The notes beneath the pieces are model-generated. The model had not been told where the DNA came from. It did no database searches and saw only the letters and a program-made list of their open reading frames with translations. Position numbers and translations under genes: made by a program. Positions 8,824 through 17,383 of a stretch of 64,000 bases of DNA are shown here, one piece after another (positions within the stretch are counted from its first letter, which is position 1; each line of letters starts with the position of its first letter). The DNA is from JAAYVZ01 sp035384965 (GTDB lineage: Bacteria > Acidobacteriota > Thermoanaerobaculia > Thermoanaerobaculales > Thermoanaerobaculaceae): positions 37,329 to 101,328 of the forward strand of contig DAOOJE010000013.1 in assembly GCA_035384965.1 (NCBI GenBank), in the 5' to 3' direction.

Positions 8824-9434
8824 CGCCCGCCTCCCCTCGGCAGGTACTCGGGATACCGCCTTGCCAGCTCCCGCCGCAGCACCGCCCGGGCCTGGAATAC
8901 GTGGTTGCGCACCGTCGCCTCGCTACAGCCCACTGCTTCGGCGACCTCGGCCGTGGAGAGCCCTTGCACTTCCCGCAGCACGAACGCGGCGCGCTGCGCC
9001 GGCGTCAGGCGCTCCGCCAGCTCGGCGAAGATCCGCTGCACCTCCGCCTCGGCGAGGCGCTCCGGGGCGCGCGGCGTCTCCGAGTCCTCGACCAGGCGAA
9101 AATGGGTCTGGTGCGTGCGGTCGCGGCTGTCGCGCGAGCGCAGCACGTCGATCGCCAGGTTGGAAGCGATGCGGTAGAGCCAAGTGGAAAACGACCAGGC
9201 AGGGTCGTACTTCTCGAGGTTCTCCCAGGCGCGGACGAACGCTGCCTGAGCGACGTCGCGGCCCTCCTCGTCATCGCCCAGGATGCGGGCGGCACAGCGG
9301 CGAACCCCCCCCTGGTGCCGCCGGACGAGTTCGGCGAACGCCGCCTCGTCGCCCGCCCGAGCCGCCGCCGCCAGCTCCCGGTCCTCGCGCGGGGGAGCTA
9401 GCATCGGCCTCGGCAGCAGTCGCAGCAGTCCCAT
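8820..9434 (-). CDS. ECF-type RNA polymerase sigma factor
   Basis: 204 residues. Region 2 is clear (AFAELVRRHQGGVRRCAARI; FVRAWENLEKYDPAWSFSTW; YRIASNLAIDVLRSR), as is region 4 (LTPAQRAAFVLREVQGLS; AEAVGCSEATVRNHVFQAR). It directs RNA polymerase to a small regulon, probably including its own operon. I chose ATG 9434, with GGAG about five bases upstream; ATG 9404 is possible. It heads the operon that continues into anti-sigma, gspF, gspE, pilMNOP and secretin genes, an unusual arrangement. A perfect TATAAT box lies about 60 bases upstream. Confidence 0.9.
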   Translation of the reverse strand: MGLLRLLPRPMLAPPREDRELAAAARAGDEAAFAELVRRHQGGVRRCAARILGDDEEGRDVAQAAFVRAWENLEKYDPAWSFSTWLYRIASNLAIDVLRSRDSRDRTHQTHFRLVEDSETPRAPERLAEAEVQRIFAELAERLTPAQRAAFVLREVQGLSTAEVAEAVGCSEATVRNHVFQARAVLRRELARRYPEYLPRGGGR

Positions 9435-9491
9435 CCCAACTCCGACCTCCAGTGCGTATACGGCGGCAGCCACGGCGCCGTTGGGGCGCCG

Positions 9492-9497
9492 ATTATA
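9492..9497 (-). promoter_or_regulatory. -10 box (TATAAT) for the sigma factor/secretion operon
   Basis: On the minus strand this is a perfect TATAAT in otherwise GC-rich sequence. It would start transcription near 9485, giving a leader of about 50 bases. I see no good -35 hexamer. Confidence 0.55.
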
Positions 9498-9580
9498 GCC
9501 TTCGTGTTTCGCCTGTTGCCTCGTGTCTCCCGGCCGGCCGGGCGGGGGAGGGCTTTCCACCGGACGGCCGGGAGGGCTGC

Positions 9581-9586
9581 TACACT
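9581..9586 (+). promoter_or_regulatory. -10 box (TACACT) of waaA, leaderless type
   Basis: TACACT lies seven bases before the waaA ATG with no Shine-Dalgarno between. Transcription would begin at or next to the start codon. Same pattern as several other genes here. Confidence 0.45.
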
Positions 9587-9593
9587 CCCCGCC

Positions 9594-10859
9594 ATGGCGC
9601 GCGCCGCTCTCTGGCTGTATCGAGCTGCAACAGCGGCGTTGCTGCCTCTCGCCGCCCCATGGCTGCTCGCCGCCGACCGCCGGCGCGGCAAGAAGCGGCC
9701 TCCGCTCGCCCAGCGTCTCGGGCGCCAGCTCCCCTCGCTGCCCACCGGCGGCGCCTGGGTGCAGGCCGTGTCGGTAGGGGAGGTGGCGGTGGCGCGGCTG
9801 CTGCTCGCCGAGCTGCGGCGCCGCCACCCCGAGACTCCGATCATCCTCTCGGCCACCACGGCCACCGGCCTGTCGCTCGCGACCGGCCAGCAGCAAGCCG
9901 ACGCCGTGGTGCCGTTCCCACTCGACCTCCGCAGCCCGGTCCGGCGCGTCCTGGACGCCGCGCAGCCACGCCTCGTGGTTCTCGTCGAGACCGAGCTCTG
10001 GCCGGAGATGCTCGCCGGCTGTGCCGAGCGCGGCATCCCGGTGGCGATCGTCAACGCTCGCGTGTCCGACCGCTCGTTCCGGGGCTACCGGCTCCTGCGC
10101 CCGCTCCTGCGCCCGCTGCTCGAGCCCGTGACGCTGGCGCTGGCTCAGGAGCAGCAGGATGCCGACCGCCTGGCGGTGCTCGGGCTGCCGGCCGACCGCA
10201 TCCAGGTGCTGGGCAACCTCAAGTTCGACGTGGGCGCCCCCAAGACCGCCCCCGGCATCGTGGCCGAAATGCGGCGGGTGGCCGGCACCCGCCGCGTCGT
10301 GGTGGCCGGATCCACGATGGAGGGCGAGGAGCTGCCGGTGCTGCGGGCCGTCCGGCGCCTGGCCGGCCGCGAGGGAGTCTTCCTGCTCCTCGCCCCGCGC
10401 CATCCCGAGCGGGCCGGAGACGTGCTCGAGACCGCGGCGCGGCTGGGCTTTTCCGCCGAGCGCCGGACGCTGCTGTCGAGCGCGCCCGCCGGCTGCGAGG
10501 TCGTGGTGCTCGACACCGTCGGCGAGCTGGCCGCTCTCTACGAGCTGGCCCACGTCGCGTTCGTGGGCGGCTCGCTGGCGGCCACGGGAGGGCACAACCC
10601 GATCGAGCCAGCGCGCTTCGCCGTGCCGGTCCTCACCGGCCCTCACGTGAGGAACTTCGCGGCGGTGTTCCGACGCTTCTTCGAGGTCGGCGCGGCGCGC
10701 GTCGTGCGCAACGAGAACGAGCTGGCGGCAGCGCTCCAGCAGCTCCTCGACGACCCGGCCGCGGCCCGTCGCGCCGGCGAGGCAGGGCGCGGGCTGCTCG
10801 AGGCCAACGCGGGCGCGACGGCCCGCACCGTCACCGCCCTTGAGAGGTTCCTGGCGTGA
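9594..10859 (+). CDS. waaA: 3-deoxy-D-manno-octulosonic acid (Kdo) transferase
   Basis: 421 residues. WaaA transfers Kdo from CMP-Kdo to lipid IVA at the inner membrane. The N-terminal membrane anchor (ALWLYRAATAALLPLAAPWLL) is followed by two GT-B Rossmann domains. Family motifs are visible: WVQAVSVGEV, TTATGLSLA, ETELWPEML, NARVSDRSFRGY, GNLKFD and the C-terminal nucleotide-binding GGHNPIEPA. First gene of an LPS inner-core operon, overlapping lpxK. The start at 9594 matches the family N-terminus. Confidence 0.95.
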   Translation: MARAALWLYRAATAALLPLAAPWLLAADRRRGKKRPPLAQRLGRQLPSLPTGGAWVQAVSVGEVAVARLLLAELRRRHPETPIILSATTATGLSLATGQQQADAVVPFPLDLRSPVRRVLDAAQPRLVVLVETELWPEMLAGCAERGIPVAIVNARVSDRSFRGYRLLRPLLRPLLEPVTLALAQEQQDADRLAVLGLPADRIQVLGNLKFDVGAPKTAPGIVAEMRRVAGTRRVVVAGSTMEGEELPVLRAVRRLAGREGVFLLLAPRHPERAGDVLETAARLGFSAERRTLLSSAPAGCEVVVLDTVGELAALYELAHVAFVGGSLAATGGHNPIEPARFAVPVLTGPHVRNFAAVFRRFFEVGAARVVRNENELAAALQQLLDDPAAARRAGEAGRGLLEANAGATARTVTALERFLA

Positions 10860-11851
10860 ACCTGGGTCGCCGGCTCGCAGTCGAGGCCAGCGGCGCGCTG
10901 GAAGCGATCAACGCCGGCGCCCGGCTGCTGTACCGGTGGGGCGTGCGGCGCGTGCACCGCGCCGAGGTGCCCGTCATCTCGGTCGGCAACATCGCTTGCG
11001 GCGGCACCGGCAAGACACCGCTGGTCGCGGCTCTGGCCCGTGTCCTGACGAGCCGCGGCCGGCGCCCCGCGATCCTGACCCGCGGCTACCGACGCGAGAG
11101 CAAGGTCCCGCTGCTCATCACTGGGCAGCGCCAGGTCTCGTGGCGGGAGGCCGGCGACGAGCCCGCTCTCCTGGCCAGGGCGCTTCCCGAGGTACCCATC
11201 GTCGTCGACCGCGACCGGGTGCGGGGGGCGGCGACGGCCGTCCGGGAGGTCGGCGCCACTCATCTGCTGCTTGACGACGGCTTCCAGCACTGGCGCCTCG
11301 GGCGGGAGGCCGACATCGTGGTCGTGGACGCCGCCGACCCGCTGGCCCTCGAGGCGCCGCGCCGCGAGCGCCCCGCCGCCCTGCGGCACGCCACTGGCGT
11401 CGTCATCAACCGCGTCGACGACCGCAGCCACGCCGCCGTGGTCATGGCGATGCTGGGGCCGTGGGCGCCGGACGCAGCCATGATCGCCACGCGCGTCGCG
11501 GCGTGCGCCGTACACCGGGGCGGCGAGCGGGCACCCGCGGAGGCCTTGCGCGGGCAAAAAGCCGTGCTCATGGCCGGGCTCGGCAACCCCCGGGCGTTCG
11601 CCGGCTCGGCGGCCGACCTCGGCGTGGTGATTGCCGACATGGAACTTTTCCCGGACCATCACCGCTACCGCCGCGCCGATGTCGAGAGCATCCTCGCCCG
11701 GGCGTACGCCGCCGGAGCGATGGTGCTGACCACCGGCAAGGACTTCGTCAAGCTCCCGCCCGACCTCGCCGCCCAAGTGGCCTGGCTCGAGGTCGAGCTG
11801 CAGCCGGTGCTCGGCTCGTTCGCCGACCTCATCCCCCCCGCTATCCTGTAG
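10856..11851 (+). CDS. lpxK: Tetraacyldisaccharide 4'-kinase (lipid A kinase)
   Basis: 331 residues. LpxK phosphorylates the 4' position of the lipid A disaccharide precursor at the cytoplasmic face of the inner membrane. The P-loop VGNIACGGTGKTP is intact, as are family motifs LTRGYRR and LLDDGFQHW. It starts with GTG overlapping the waaA stop by four bases, so the two are translationally coupled. The order waaA-lpxK is common in diderm bacteria and fits the following heptose genes. Confidence 0.95.
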   Translation: MNLGRRLAVEASGALEAINAGARLLYRWGVRRVHRAEVPVISVGNIACGGTGKTPLVAALARVLTSRGRRPAILTRGYRRESKVPLLITGQRQVSWREAGDEPALLARALPEVPIVVDRDRVRGAATAVREVGATHLLLDDGFQHWRLGREADIVVVDAADPLALEAPRRERPAALRHATGVVINRVDDRSHAAVVMAMLGPWAPDAAMIATRVAACAVHRGGERAPAEALRGQKAVLMAGLGNPRAFAGSAADLGVVIADMELFPDHHRYRRADVESILARAYAAGAMVLTTGKDFVKLPPDLAAQVAWLEVELQPVLGSFADLIPPAIL

Positions 11852-11854
11852 AAT
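11849..11854 (+). promoter_or_regulatory. -10-like box (TAGAAT) before rfaE1
   Basis: TAGAAT begins within the lpxK TAG stop and ends six bases before the rfaE1 GTG. It may give an internal leaderless transcript for the heptose genes. Confidence 0.4.
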
Positions 11855-11860
11855 CCATCC

Positions 11861-12871
11861 GTGCCGAGCCGGGATCGCCTCCACGCCATCGTCGACGGCT
11901 TCTCCGGCCGCCGGGTCGTGCTGTACGGCGACCTCGTGCTGGACCGCTTCGTCCTCGGCGCTCCCAAGCGGATCTCGCGCGAGGCACCGGTCATCATCCT
12001 GCGCTTCGAAGGCCAGCGGGACATCCCCGGAGGCGGCGCCAACGCCCTCGCAAATATCGCCTCGCTGGGCGGCGTCGCGGTGCCGGTCGGGGTGGTCGGC
12101 GACGACGAGGCCGGCCACGCGCTCCTCGCCGCCCTTCGCGGGCGCGGCATCGACGTCGGCTCGATCCTCATCGCGCCGGGGTTCAGGACCGTGACCAAGG
12201 TGCGCATCGTGGCCGGCGGCCCCTCGTCGCTCAAGCACCAGGTGGCGCGCTACGACATCGAGGACCGCCTGGCCGGCAACGACCGGCGGCTGCGCCGCGT
12301 CATCGCGGCGCTCGCCGAGGCCGGCGGCGGGGCGGCGGCAGCGGCGGTATCGGACTACGGCTACGGCGTCGTCGGCCGGGCCGGCATCGCCGCCCTCCGG
12401 GCCGCCATGCCGGCGGGGGCGCCACTCGTCCTCGACTCCCGGTTCGCGCTCGCCAACCTTGTCGGCGTCGACGGCGCCACCCCCAACCTCGAGGAGCTCG
12501 CCGCCGCGGCTGGGCGCGAGCTCGTCACCGATCAGGACGTGGTGGCGGCAGCCGAGGCGCTGCGTCGACGCATGGGCTGCCGCTTCCTGGTCGCCACGCG
12601 GGGAAGCCAGGGCTCCACCCTCGTCGAGGAGGGCCGGCCCCCCGTCCACTTGCCGGTCTACGGCTCCGACCAAGTCGCCGACGTGACCGGCGCCGGCGAC
12701 ACGGTGCTGGCGACCCTCACCCTGGCGATGGCCGTCGGCGCCTCTCCGCTCGAGGCGGCGACCCTCGCCAACCTGGCCGGCGGCATCGTCGTCACCAAGC
12801 TCGGCACCGCCACCGTGAGCGCGGCCGAGCTGCGCCGCGCCATCGACCTGGCACCGATCCTCGATGACTGA
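11861..12871 (+). CDS. rfaE1: D-glycero-beta-D-manno-heptose-7-phosphate kinase
   Basis: 336 residues, a PfkB/ribokinase-family kinase equivalent to the N-terminal half of HldE. It makes heptose 1,7-bisphosphate for ADP-heptose synthesis. Visible motifs: VVLYGDLVLDRFVLG at the N-terminus, PGGGANALANIASLGG for sugar binding, and the catalytic/anion-hole DVTGAGDTVLA near the C-terminus. The GTG start at 11861 has no Shine-Dalgarno; see the promoter entry. The separate adenylyltransferase follows with an 8-base overlap, so the two HldE activities are split into adjacent genes. Confidence 0.93.
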   Translation: MPSRDRLHAIVDGFSGRRVVLYGDLVLDRFVLGAPKRISREAPVIILRFEGQRDIPGGGANALANIASLGGVAVPVGVVGDDEAGHALLAALRGRGIDVGSILIAPGFRTVTKVRIVAGGPSSLKHQVARYDIEDRLAGNDRRLRRVIAALAEAGGGAAAAAVSDYGYGVVGRAGIAALRAAMPAGAPLVLDSRFALANLVGVDGATPNLEELAAAAGRELVTDQDVVAAAEALRRRMGCRFLVATRGSQGSTLVEEGRPPVHLPVYGSDQVADVTGAGDTVLATLTLAMAVGASPLEAATLANLAGGIVVTKLGTATVSAAELRRAIDLAPILDD

Positions 12872-13388
12872 TCCTGGCAGCAAGCCGATCTCCCGCCAGC
12901 ACGCCGCCGAACTCAGCGCGCGGGCGCGGGCGGCCGGGCAGGTCGTGGTGCTCGCCAACGGCGCCTTCGACATGCTCCACGTGGGGCACGTGCGCTACCT
13001 TGCCGACGCCCGCCGTCTCGGCGACGTGCTCTTCGTGGCCGTCAACAGCGACGCCTCCGTGCGTCTGCTCAAGGGGCCGACCCGCCCGGTCGTCCCGGTC
13101 GGCGAGCGGGTGGAGATCCTGGCCCACCTCGCGTGTGTCGACTGGATCGTCGTCTTCGACGAGCCGACTGTGGCCGACGTGCTGCGCGAGCTGCGCCCTC
13201 ACATCCACGCCAAGGGCACCGACTACACACCTCAGACCGTCCCCGAGCGGGCGGTCGTGAGCGAGTGGAGCGGCCGCACGGTCATCTGCGGGGATCCCAA
13301 GGAGCACGCCACGACCGATCTCATCGGCGAGGTGCTGCGGCGCTTCGGCCCCCCGCCCGAGGGCGGAGCCGGGACGGGCGGATGGTAA
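12864..13388 (+). CDS. rfaE2: D-glycero-beta-D-manno-heptose-1-phosphate adenylyltransferase
   Basis: 174 residues, equivalent to the C-terminal half of HldE. It transfers AMP from ATP to heptose-1-phosphate, giving ADP-heptose. The nucleotidyltransferase signature NGAFDMLHVGHVRYL is at residues ~30-44, followed by VAVNSDASVRLLKG and, near the C-terminus, KGTDYTP. It overlaps the kinase gene and precedes the heptosyltransferase, completing supply and use of heptose in one cluster. Confidence 0.93.
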   Translation: MTDPGSKPISRQHAAELSARARAAGQVVVLANGAFDMLHVGHVRYLADARRLGDVLFVAVNSDASVRLLKGPTRPVVPVGERVEILAHLACVDWIVVFDEPTVADVLRELRPHIHAKGTDYTPQTVPERAVVSEWSGRTVICGDPKEHATTDLIGEVLRRFGPPPEGGAGTGGW

Positions 13389-13437
13389 ACCGGCAGCGCG
13401 CCGCCTCGCCCCGCTGTCGCCCCGCGGCGGTCCCGGC

Positions 13438-13443
13438 TACCAT
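13438..13443 (+). promoter_or_regulatory. -10-like box (TACCAT) before waaC, leaderless type
   Basis: TACCAT ends six bases before the waaC GTG with no Shine-Dalgarno between. It sits in the 61-base gap after rfaE2. Confidence 0.42.
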
Positions 13444-13449
13444 ACCGGG

Positions 13450-14439
13450 GTGCGCGTCCTCCTCACCCGCCTCTCGGCCCTCGGCGACATCGTGCACACC
13501 TGGCCGCTGGCGGCGGCGCTGCGCGGCGCCCGGCCGGACCTCGAGCTGTACTGGCTCGTGGAGCGCCACTTCGCGCCACTCGTCGAGGCCCACCCGGCCG
13601 TCGCGGGGGTGATCCCCGTCGCCACCCGTCGCTGGCGCACGAGATGGTGGTCGGCCGCGACGCGGCGCGAGGTTCGCGACGCCCTCGCACGACTGCGCGA
13701 GCTCGACCTCGACGTGGCGCTCGACCCGCAGGGCCTCGTCAAGTCGGCCGCCTGGGCACGCCTGGCGAGAGTTCCCCGGCGCGTGGGGCTGGCAGCGCGC
13801 CAGCGCCGCGAGCGAGCCGCCGGCCTGCTCTACACGACAACAGTGACACCCCCGCCAGGGGCGAGCCACGTCGTGGACGTCAACCTCTCGCTCGCTTCCG
13901 CGCTCGGCGTCGTACCCGAGCCCGGCGCGGCACCGGACGGCCGGTTCCTGCTCGCCGGCGGTACCGGGCCGCGGCCACCGGCCGGGGCGGTCGTGATCCT
14001 GCCCGCCACCGGCGGGCCCGGCAAGGCCTGGCCGCCGTCATGTTGGGCGGTGACGGCGGCCGCGGTGGCTCGCCTCGGGCACCCGGTGTGGGTGGCCTGG
14101 GGACCGGGCGAGCGCGCGCTGGCAGAGCAGATCGCCGTCGAGGCCGGGGTCGAGATTGCACCGCCCACCTCCATCGTCGAGCTGGCCCACCTGCTGGCGG
14201 GAGCGGCTGTGGTGCTGGGGGCCGATACCGGCACTGTGCACCTCGCCGCGTCAATCGGGGTGCCGACAGTGGCGGTCTTCCTGGCCACCGATCCCGGCCG
14301 CAACGGCCCGCGCGGCGCCCGCGTGGCGGTCGTCTCGGCGGCGCGAGGGGGAGCCCGCCGTGGTCGTGCCCGCACCGGCGCCGCGCGCGAGGTCGATCCC
14401 GGCGAGGTGCTGGCGGCGCTCCGCGAGCTGGCAGGGTGA
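13450..14439 (+). CDS. waaC: Lipopolysaccharide heptosyltransferase (WaaC/RfaF family, GT9)
   Basis: 329 residues. GT9 glycosyltransferase that adds heptose from ADP-heptose to the Kdo-lipid A core. The N-terminus MRVLLTRLSALGDIVHTWPL is diagnostic, and DLDVALDPQGLVKSA plus the C-terminal GADTGTVHLAASIGVPTVAV match the nucleotide-sugar site. Context with rfaE1/rfaE2 supports a heptose donor. WaaC is favoured over WaaF from the N-terminus and the DPQGLVKS motif, but the exact acceptor is not certain. Confidence 0.85.
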   Translation: MRVLLTRLSALGDIVHTWPLAAALRGARPDLELYWLVERHFAPLVEAHPAVAGVIPVATRRWRTRWWSAATRREVRDALARLRELDLDVALDPQGLVKSAAWARLARVPRRVGLAARQRRERAAGLLYTTTVTPPPGASHVVDVNLSLASALGVVPEPGAAPDGRFLLAGGTGPRPPAGAVVILPATGGPGKAWPPSCWAVTAAAVARLGHPVWVAWGPGERALAEQIAVEAGVEIAPPTSIVELAHLLAGAAVVLGADTGTVHLAASIGVPTVAVFLATDPGRNGPRGARVAVVSAARGGARRGRARTGAAREVDPGEVLAALRELAG

Positions 14440-14496
14440 GCGACAGGCGGACGCCCCCGCTCGCTCCGACTCGCCGGGAGGCGGCGGCGAAGGTGA

Positions 14497-14502
14497 TACA
14501 AT
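14497..14502 (+). promoter_or_regulatory. -10 box (TACAAT) of the pilBTCSR operon
   Basis: GATACAAT, close to consensus, lies 36 bases before pilB. A leader of about 30 bases contains the purine-rich GGGAAGGGAAGGG before the ATG. Confidence 0.5.
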
Positions 14503-14538
14503 CGGCTCGCGGACCGATGCGCAAGGGAAGGGAAGGGT

Positions 14539-16254
14539 ATGGCCCTCAAGCTTGGTGAACTCCTCCTCAAGGCCCAGTTGGTCAACCAGCAGCAGCTGCA
14601 GAAGGCGCTGGACGAGCAGAAGAGCACCGGCGGCAAGCTCGGGGAGATCCTGCAGCGCCTCGGGTACGTGACCGAGGACGACATCATCGAGTGCCTGTCC
14701 CACCAGTTCGGCGTCCCCTCGATCAACCTGCGTCACTTCGAGATCGACTCCAACGTCGCGCGCCTCATTCCGGTCGACCTGGCCCGCAAGTACAACGTCA
14801 TCCCGGTCAACAAGACCGGCGCCACCCTCACCCTCGCCATGACGGACCCGACCAACATCTTCGCCATGGACGAGATCACCTTCATGACCGGCTACCGGGT
14901 GGAACCGGTGGTCGCCTCCGAGGAGGCGATCCGCGAAACCATCGACCGCCACTTCGGATCGACCCGCGAGGTCGAACTCAAGAAGGTCATGGAGGACCTC
15001 ACGAGCGTCGACGAGGCGGCGCTCGAGCTCATGGAGGAAGAGGAGGAGATGGACGTGGCCACCCTCGCCGAGGGGGCCGAGGAAGCGCCGGTCGTGCGGC
15101 TCGTCAACATCATGCTCACTGACGCCATCAAGCGCGGCGCGTCGGACATCCACGTCGAGCCGTACGAGAGGAACTTCCGCGTGCGCTACCGCATCGACGG
15201 GTTGCTGCGCGAGGTCATGACCCCGCCGCTCAAGCTCAAGGACGCCATCACCTCGCGCATCAAGGTGCTCTCGAAGCTCGACATTGCCGAGAAGCGCCTG
15301 CCCCAGGACGGCCGCATCCGCCTCAAGGCCAAGGTCGAGGGGCGGACCCGCGAGCTCGACTACCGCGTGTCCGTGATCCCCACCGTGCACGGCGAAAAGG
15401 TCGTGATGCGGCTCCTCGACAAGGAGAACCTCCGCCTCGACCTCACCAAGCTCGGGTTCGAGAAGCCTTCTCTCAAGGCGTTCGAGGACGCCGTGCTCAA
15501 GCCCTACGGCATGGTGCTGGTCACCGGCCCGACCGGCTCGGGCAAGACCAACACCCTCTACTCCGCCCTGCAGCGCGTCAACACCCCCGACACCAACATC
15601 ATGACCGCCGAGGACCCGGTCGAGTTCCAGATGCCCGGCGTCAACCAGGTGCAGATGAAGGACTCGATCGGCCTCAACTTCGCGGCCGCCTTGCGCTCCT
15701 TCCTGCGGCAGGACCCGAACATCATCCTGGTCGGTGAGATCCGCGACTTCGAAACGGCCGAGATCGCGATCAAGGCGGCGCTCACGGGGCACCTTGTGCT
15801 CTCCACCCTCCACACCAACGACGCCCCCTCGACCATTTCCCGCCTCATGAACATGGGCATCGAGCCGTTTCTCGTCGCCACCTCGGTCAACTGCATCGCG
15901 GCGCAGCGTCTCGTCCGCCGGGTCTGCACCAACTGCAAGGAGGAGATCGACACGCCGATCCAGGCGCTGCTGGGCGTCGGGTTCTCCGAGGCGGAGGCGC
16001 ACGACATCAAGCTTTACAAGGGCCGTGGCTGCGACAAGTGCAACAACACAGGGTACAAGGGCCGCACGGCCCTGATCGAGGTCATGACCATGACCGACGA
16101 CCTCCGCGAGCTGGTGCTCTCGGGGGCAACCGCCATCGAGCTGCGGCGCAAGGCGCGCGAGGAGGGGATGATCACCCTCCGCGAGTCGGGCCTGCACAAG
16201 ATCCGGGAAGGCCTCACGACCATCGAGGAGGTCGTCCGGGAAACCGTTTTGTAA
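14539..16254 (+). CDS. pilB: Type IV pilus assembly ATPase PilB
   Basis: 571 residues. The N-terminal MshEN domain (LGELLLKAQLVNQQQLQKAL) is a possible cyclic-di-GMP or regulatory module. The ATPase core has Walker A GPTGSGKTNTLYSAL, Asp box TAEDPVEFQMPG, Walker B DPNIILVGEIRDFETA and His box TGHLVLSTLHTNDA. A zinc-binding tetracysteine (CTNC, CDKC) precedes the C-terminus. It drives pilus extension. First gene of pilB-pilT-pilC-pilS-pilR, so a dedicated type IV pilus separate from the gspE system at 4795. Confidence 0.95.
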   Translation: MALKLGELLLKAQLVNQQQLQKALDEQKSTGGKLGEILQRLGYVTEDDIIECLSHQFGVPSINLRHFEIDSNVARLIPVDLARKYNVIPVNKTGATLTLAMTDPTNIFAMDEITFMTGYRVEPVVASEEAIRETIDRHFGSTREVELKKVMEDLTSVDEAALELMEEEEEMDVATLAEGAEEAPVVRLVNIMLTDAIKRGASDIHVEPYERNFRVRYRIDGLLREVMTPPLKLKDAITSRIKVLSKLDIAEKRLPQDGRIRLKAKVEGRTRELDYRVSVIPTVHGEKVVMRLLDKENLRLDLTKLGFEKPSLKAFEDAVLKPYGMVLVTGPTGSGKTNTLYSALQRVNTPDTNIMTAEDPVEFQMPGVNQVQMKDSIGLNFAAALRSFLRQDPNIILVGEIRDFETAEIAIKAALTGHLVLSTLHTNDAPSTISRLMNMGIEPFLVATSVNCIAAQRLVRRVCTNCKEEIDTPIQALLGVGFSEAEAHDIKLYKGRGCDKCNNTGYKGRTALIEVMTMTDDLRELVLSGATAIELRRKAREEGMITLRESGLHKIREGLTTIEEVVRETVL

Positions 16255-16264
16255 GGGGGCGCGC

Positions 16265-17380
16265 ATGGCCGTCACGCTGCACGAGCTCCTCAAGACCATG
16301 GTGGACTCCGGTGCCACCGACCTTCACGTCACGACGAACTCCCCCCCCATCATCCGGGTGCACGGGCTGCTCGAGCGGCTGCCGGGCCCGCCCCTGACCG
16401 CACCCGAGACCAAGCGACTCGTCTACTCGGTGCTCACCGACGCGCAGAAGCACCGGCTGGAGGAGACGCTCGAGCTCGACCTCTCGTTCGGCATCAAGGG
16501 GCTGGCTCGCTTCCGCGCCAACATCTTCTTCCAGCGCGGCGCGCTGGCCGGGGCGTTCCGCCGCATCCCGTACGAGATCCTGGGCTTCAAGGAGCTGGGG
16601 TTGCCCCAGATCGTGGAGTCGCTGTGCGAGAAGCCGCGGGGGCTCGTGCTCGTCACCGGGCCGACCGGCTCGGGCAAGTCCACCTCGCTCGCCGCCATGA
16701 TCGACAAGGTCAACCGCGAGAAGCCACTCCACATCATCACGATCGAGGACCCGATCGAGTACCTGCACACGCACCAGAAGGCGATGGTGAACCAGCGCGA
16801 GCTGCACTCCGACACGCAGTCCTACGCCAACGCGCTGCGCTCGGTGCTGCGCGAGGACCCCGACGTGGTGCTCATCGGCGAGATGCGCGACCTCGAGACG
16901 GTGGAGTCGGCGCTGCGCATCGCCGAGACCGGTCACCTGACGTTCGCGACGCTCCACACCAACTCGGCGCCCCAGACCATCAATCGCATCATCGACGTCT
17001 TCCCCGAGCACCAGCAGTCCCAGATCCGCACCCAGCTCTCGTTCGTCCTCGAGGGCATCATCTGCCAGTCGCTGCTGCCCAAGGCGGGGGGCCGGGGGCG
17101 GGTGCTCGCCTGCGAGATCTTGATTCCCAACGCCGCGGTGCGTAACCTCATCCGAGAGGACAAGGTTCACCAGATCTACTCGATGATGCAGACGGGCCAG
17201 CTCAAGCACGGGATGCAGACCTTTAACCAGTCGCTGGCCACGCTCTATCAGCGCAAGCTGATCACCTTGCAGACCGCCCTGTCCTACAGCTCCAACCAAG
17301 AAGAGCTGCAGGACATGATCAACCGGGGCACGGGCGTCGTGCAGCAACCCTTGCCGCCCCGTGTGCCAGGGAGGAGCTAG
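16265..17380 (+). CDS. pilT: Type IV pilus retraction ATPase PilT
   Basis: 371 residues. PilT depolymerises the pilus and powers twitching. Visible: N-terminal GATDLHVTTNSPPIIRVHG, Walker A GPTGSGKSTSLAAMID, Asp box TIEDPIEYLH, Walker B DPDVVLIGEMRDLETV, His box TGHLTFATLHTN and the retraction-specific motif close to AIRNLIRE (AVRNLIRED). No zinc site, as expected for PilT. It lies 10 bases after pilB and 3 before pilC. Confidence 0.95.
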   Translation: MAVTLHELLKTMVDSGATDLHVTTNSPPIIRVHGLLERLPGPPLTAPETKRLVYSVLTDAQKHRLEETLELDLSFGIKGLARFRANIFFQRGALAGAFRRIPYEILGFKELGLPQIVESLCEKPRGLVLVTGPTGSGKSTSLAAMIDKVNREKPLHIITIEDPIEYLHTHQKAMVNQRELHSDTQSYANALRSVLREDPDVVLIGEMRDLETVESALRIAETGHLTFATLHTNSAPQTINRIIDVFPEHQQSQIRTQLSFVLEGIICQSLLPKAGGRGRVLACEILIPNAAVRNLIREDKVHQIYSMMQTGQLKHGMQTFNQSLATLYQRKLITLQTALSYSSNQEELQDMINRGTGVVQQPLPPRVPGRS

Positions 17381-17383
17381 CGT

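Noticed and set aside
10643..12973. 776-codon minus-strand open frame opposite lpxK and rfaE1
   Set aside because: Composition of an antisense shadow; the plus strand encodes recognisable LPS enzymes with intact motifs.
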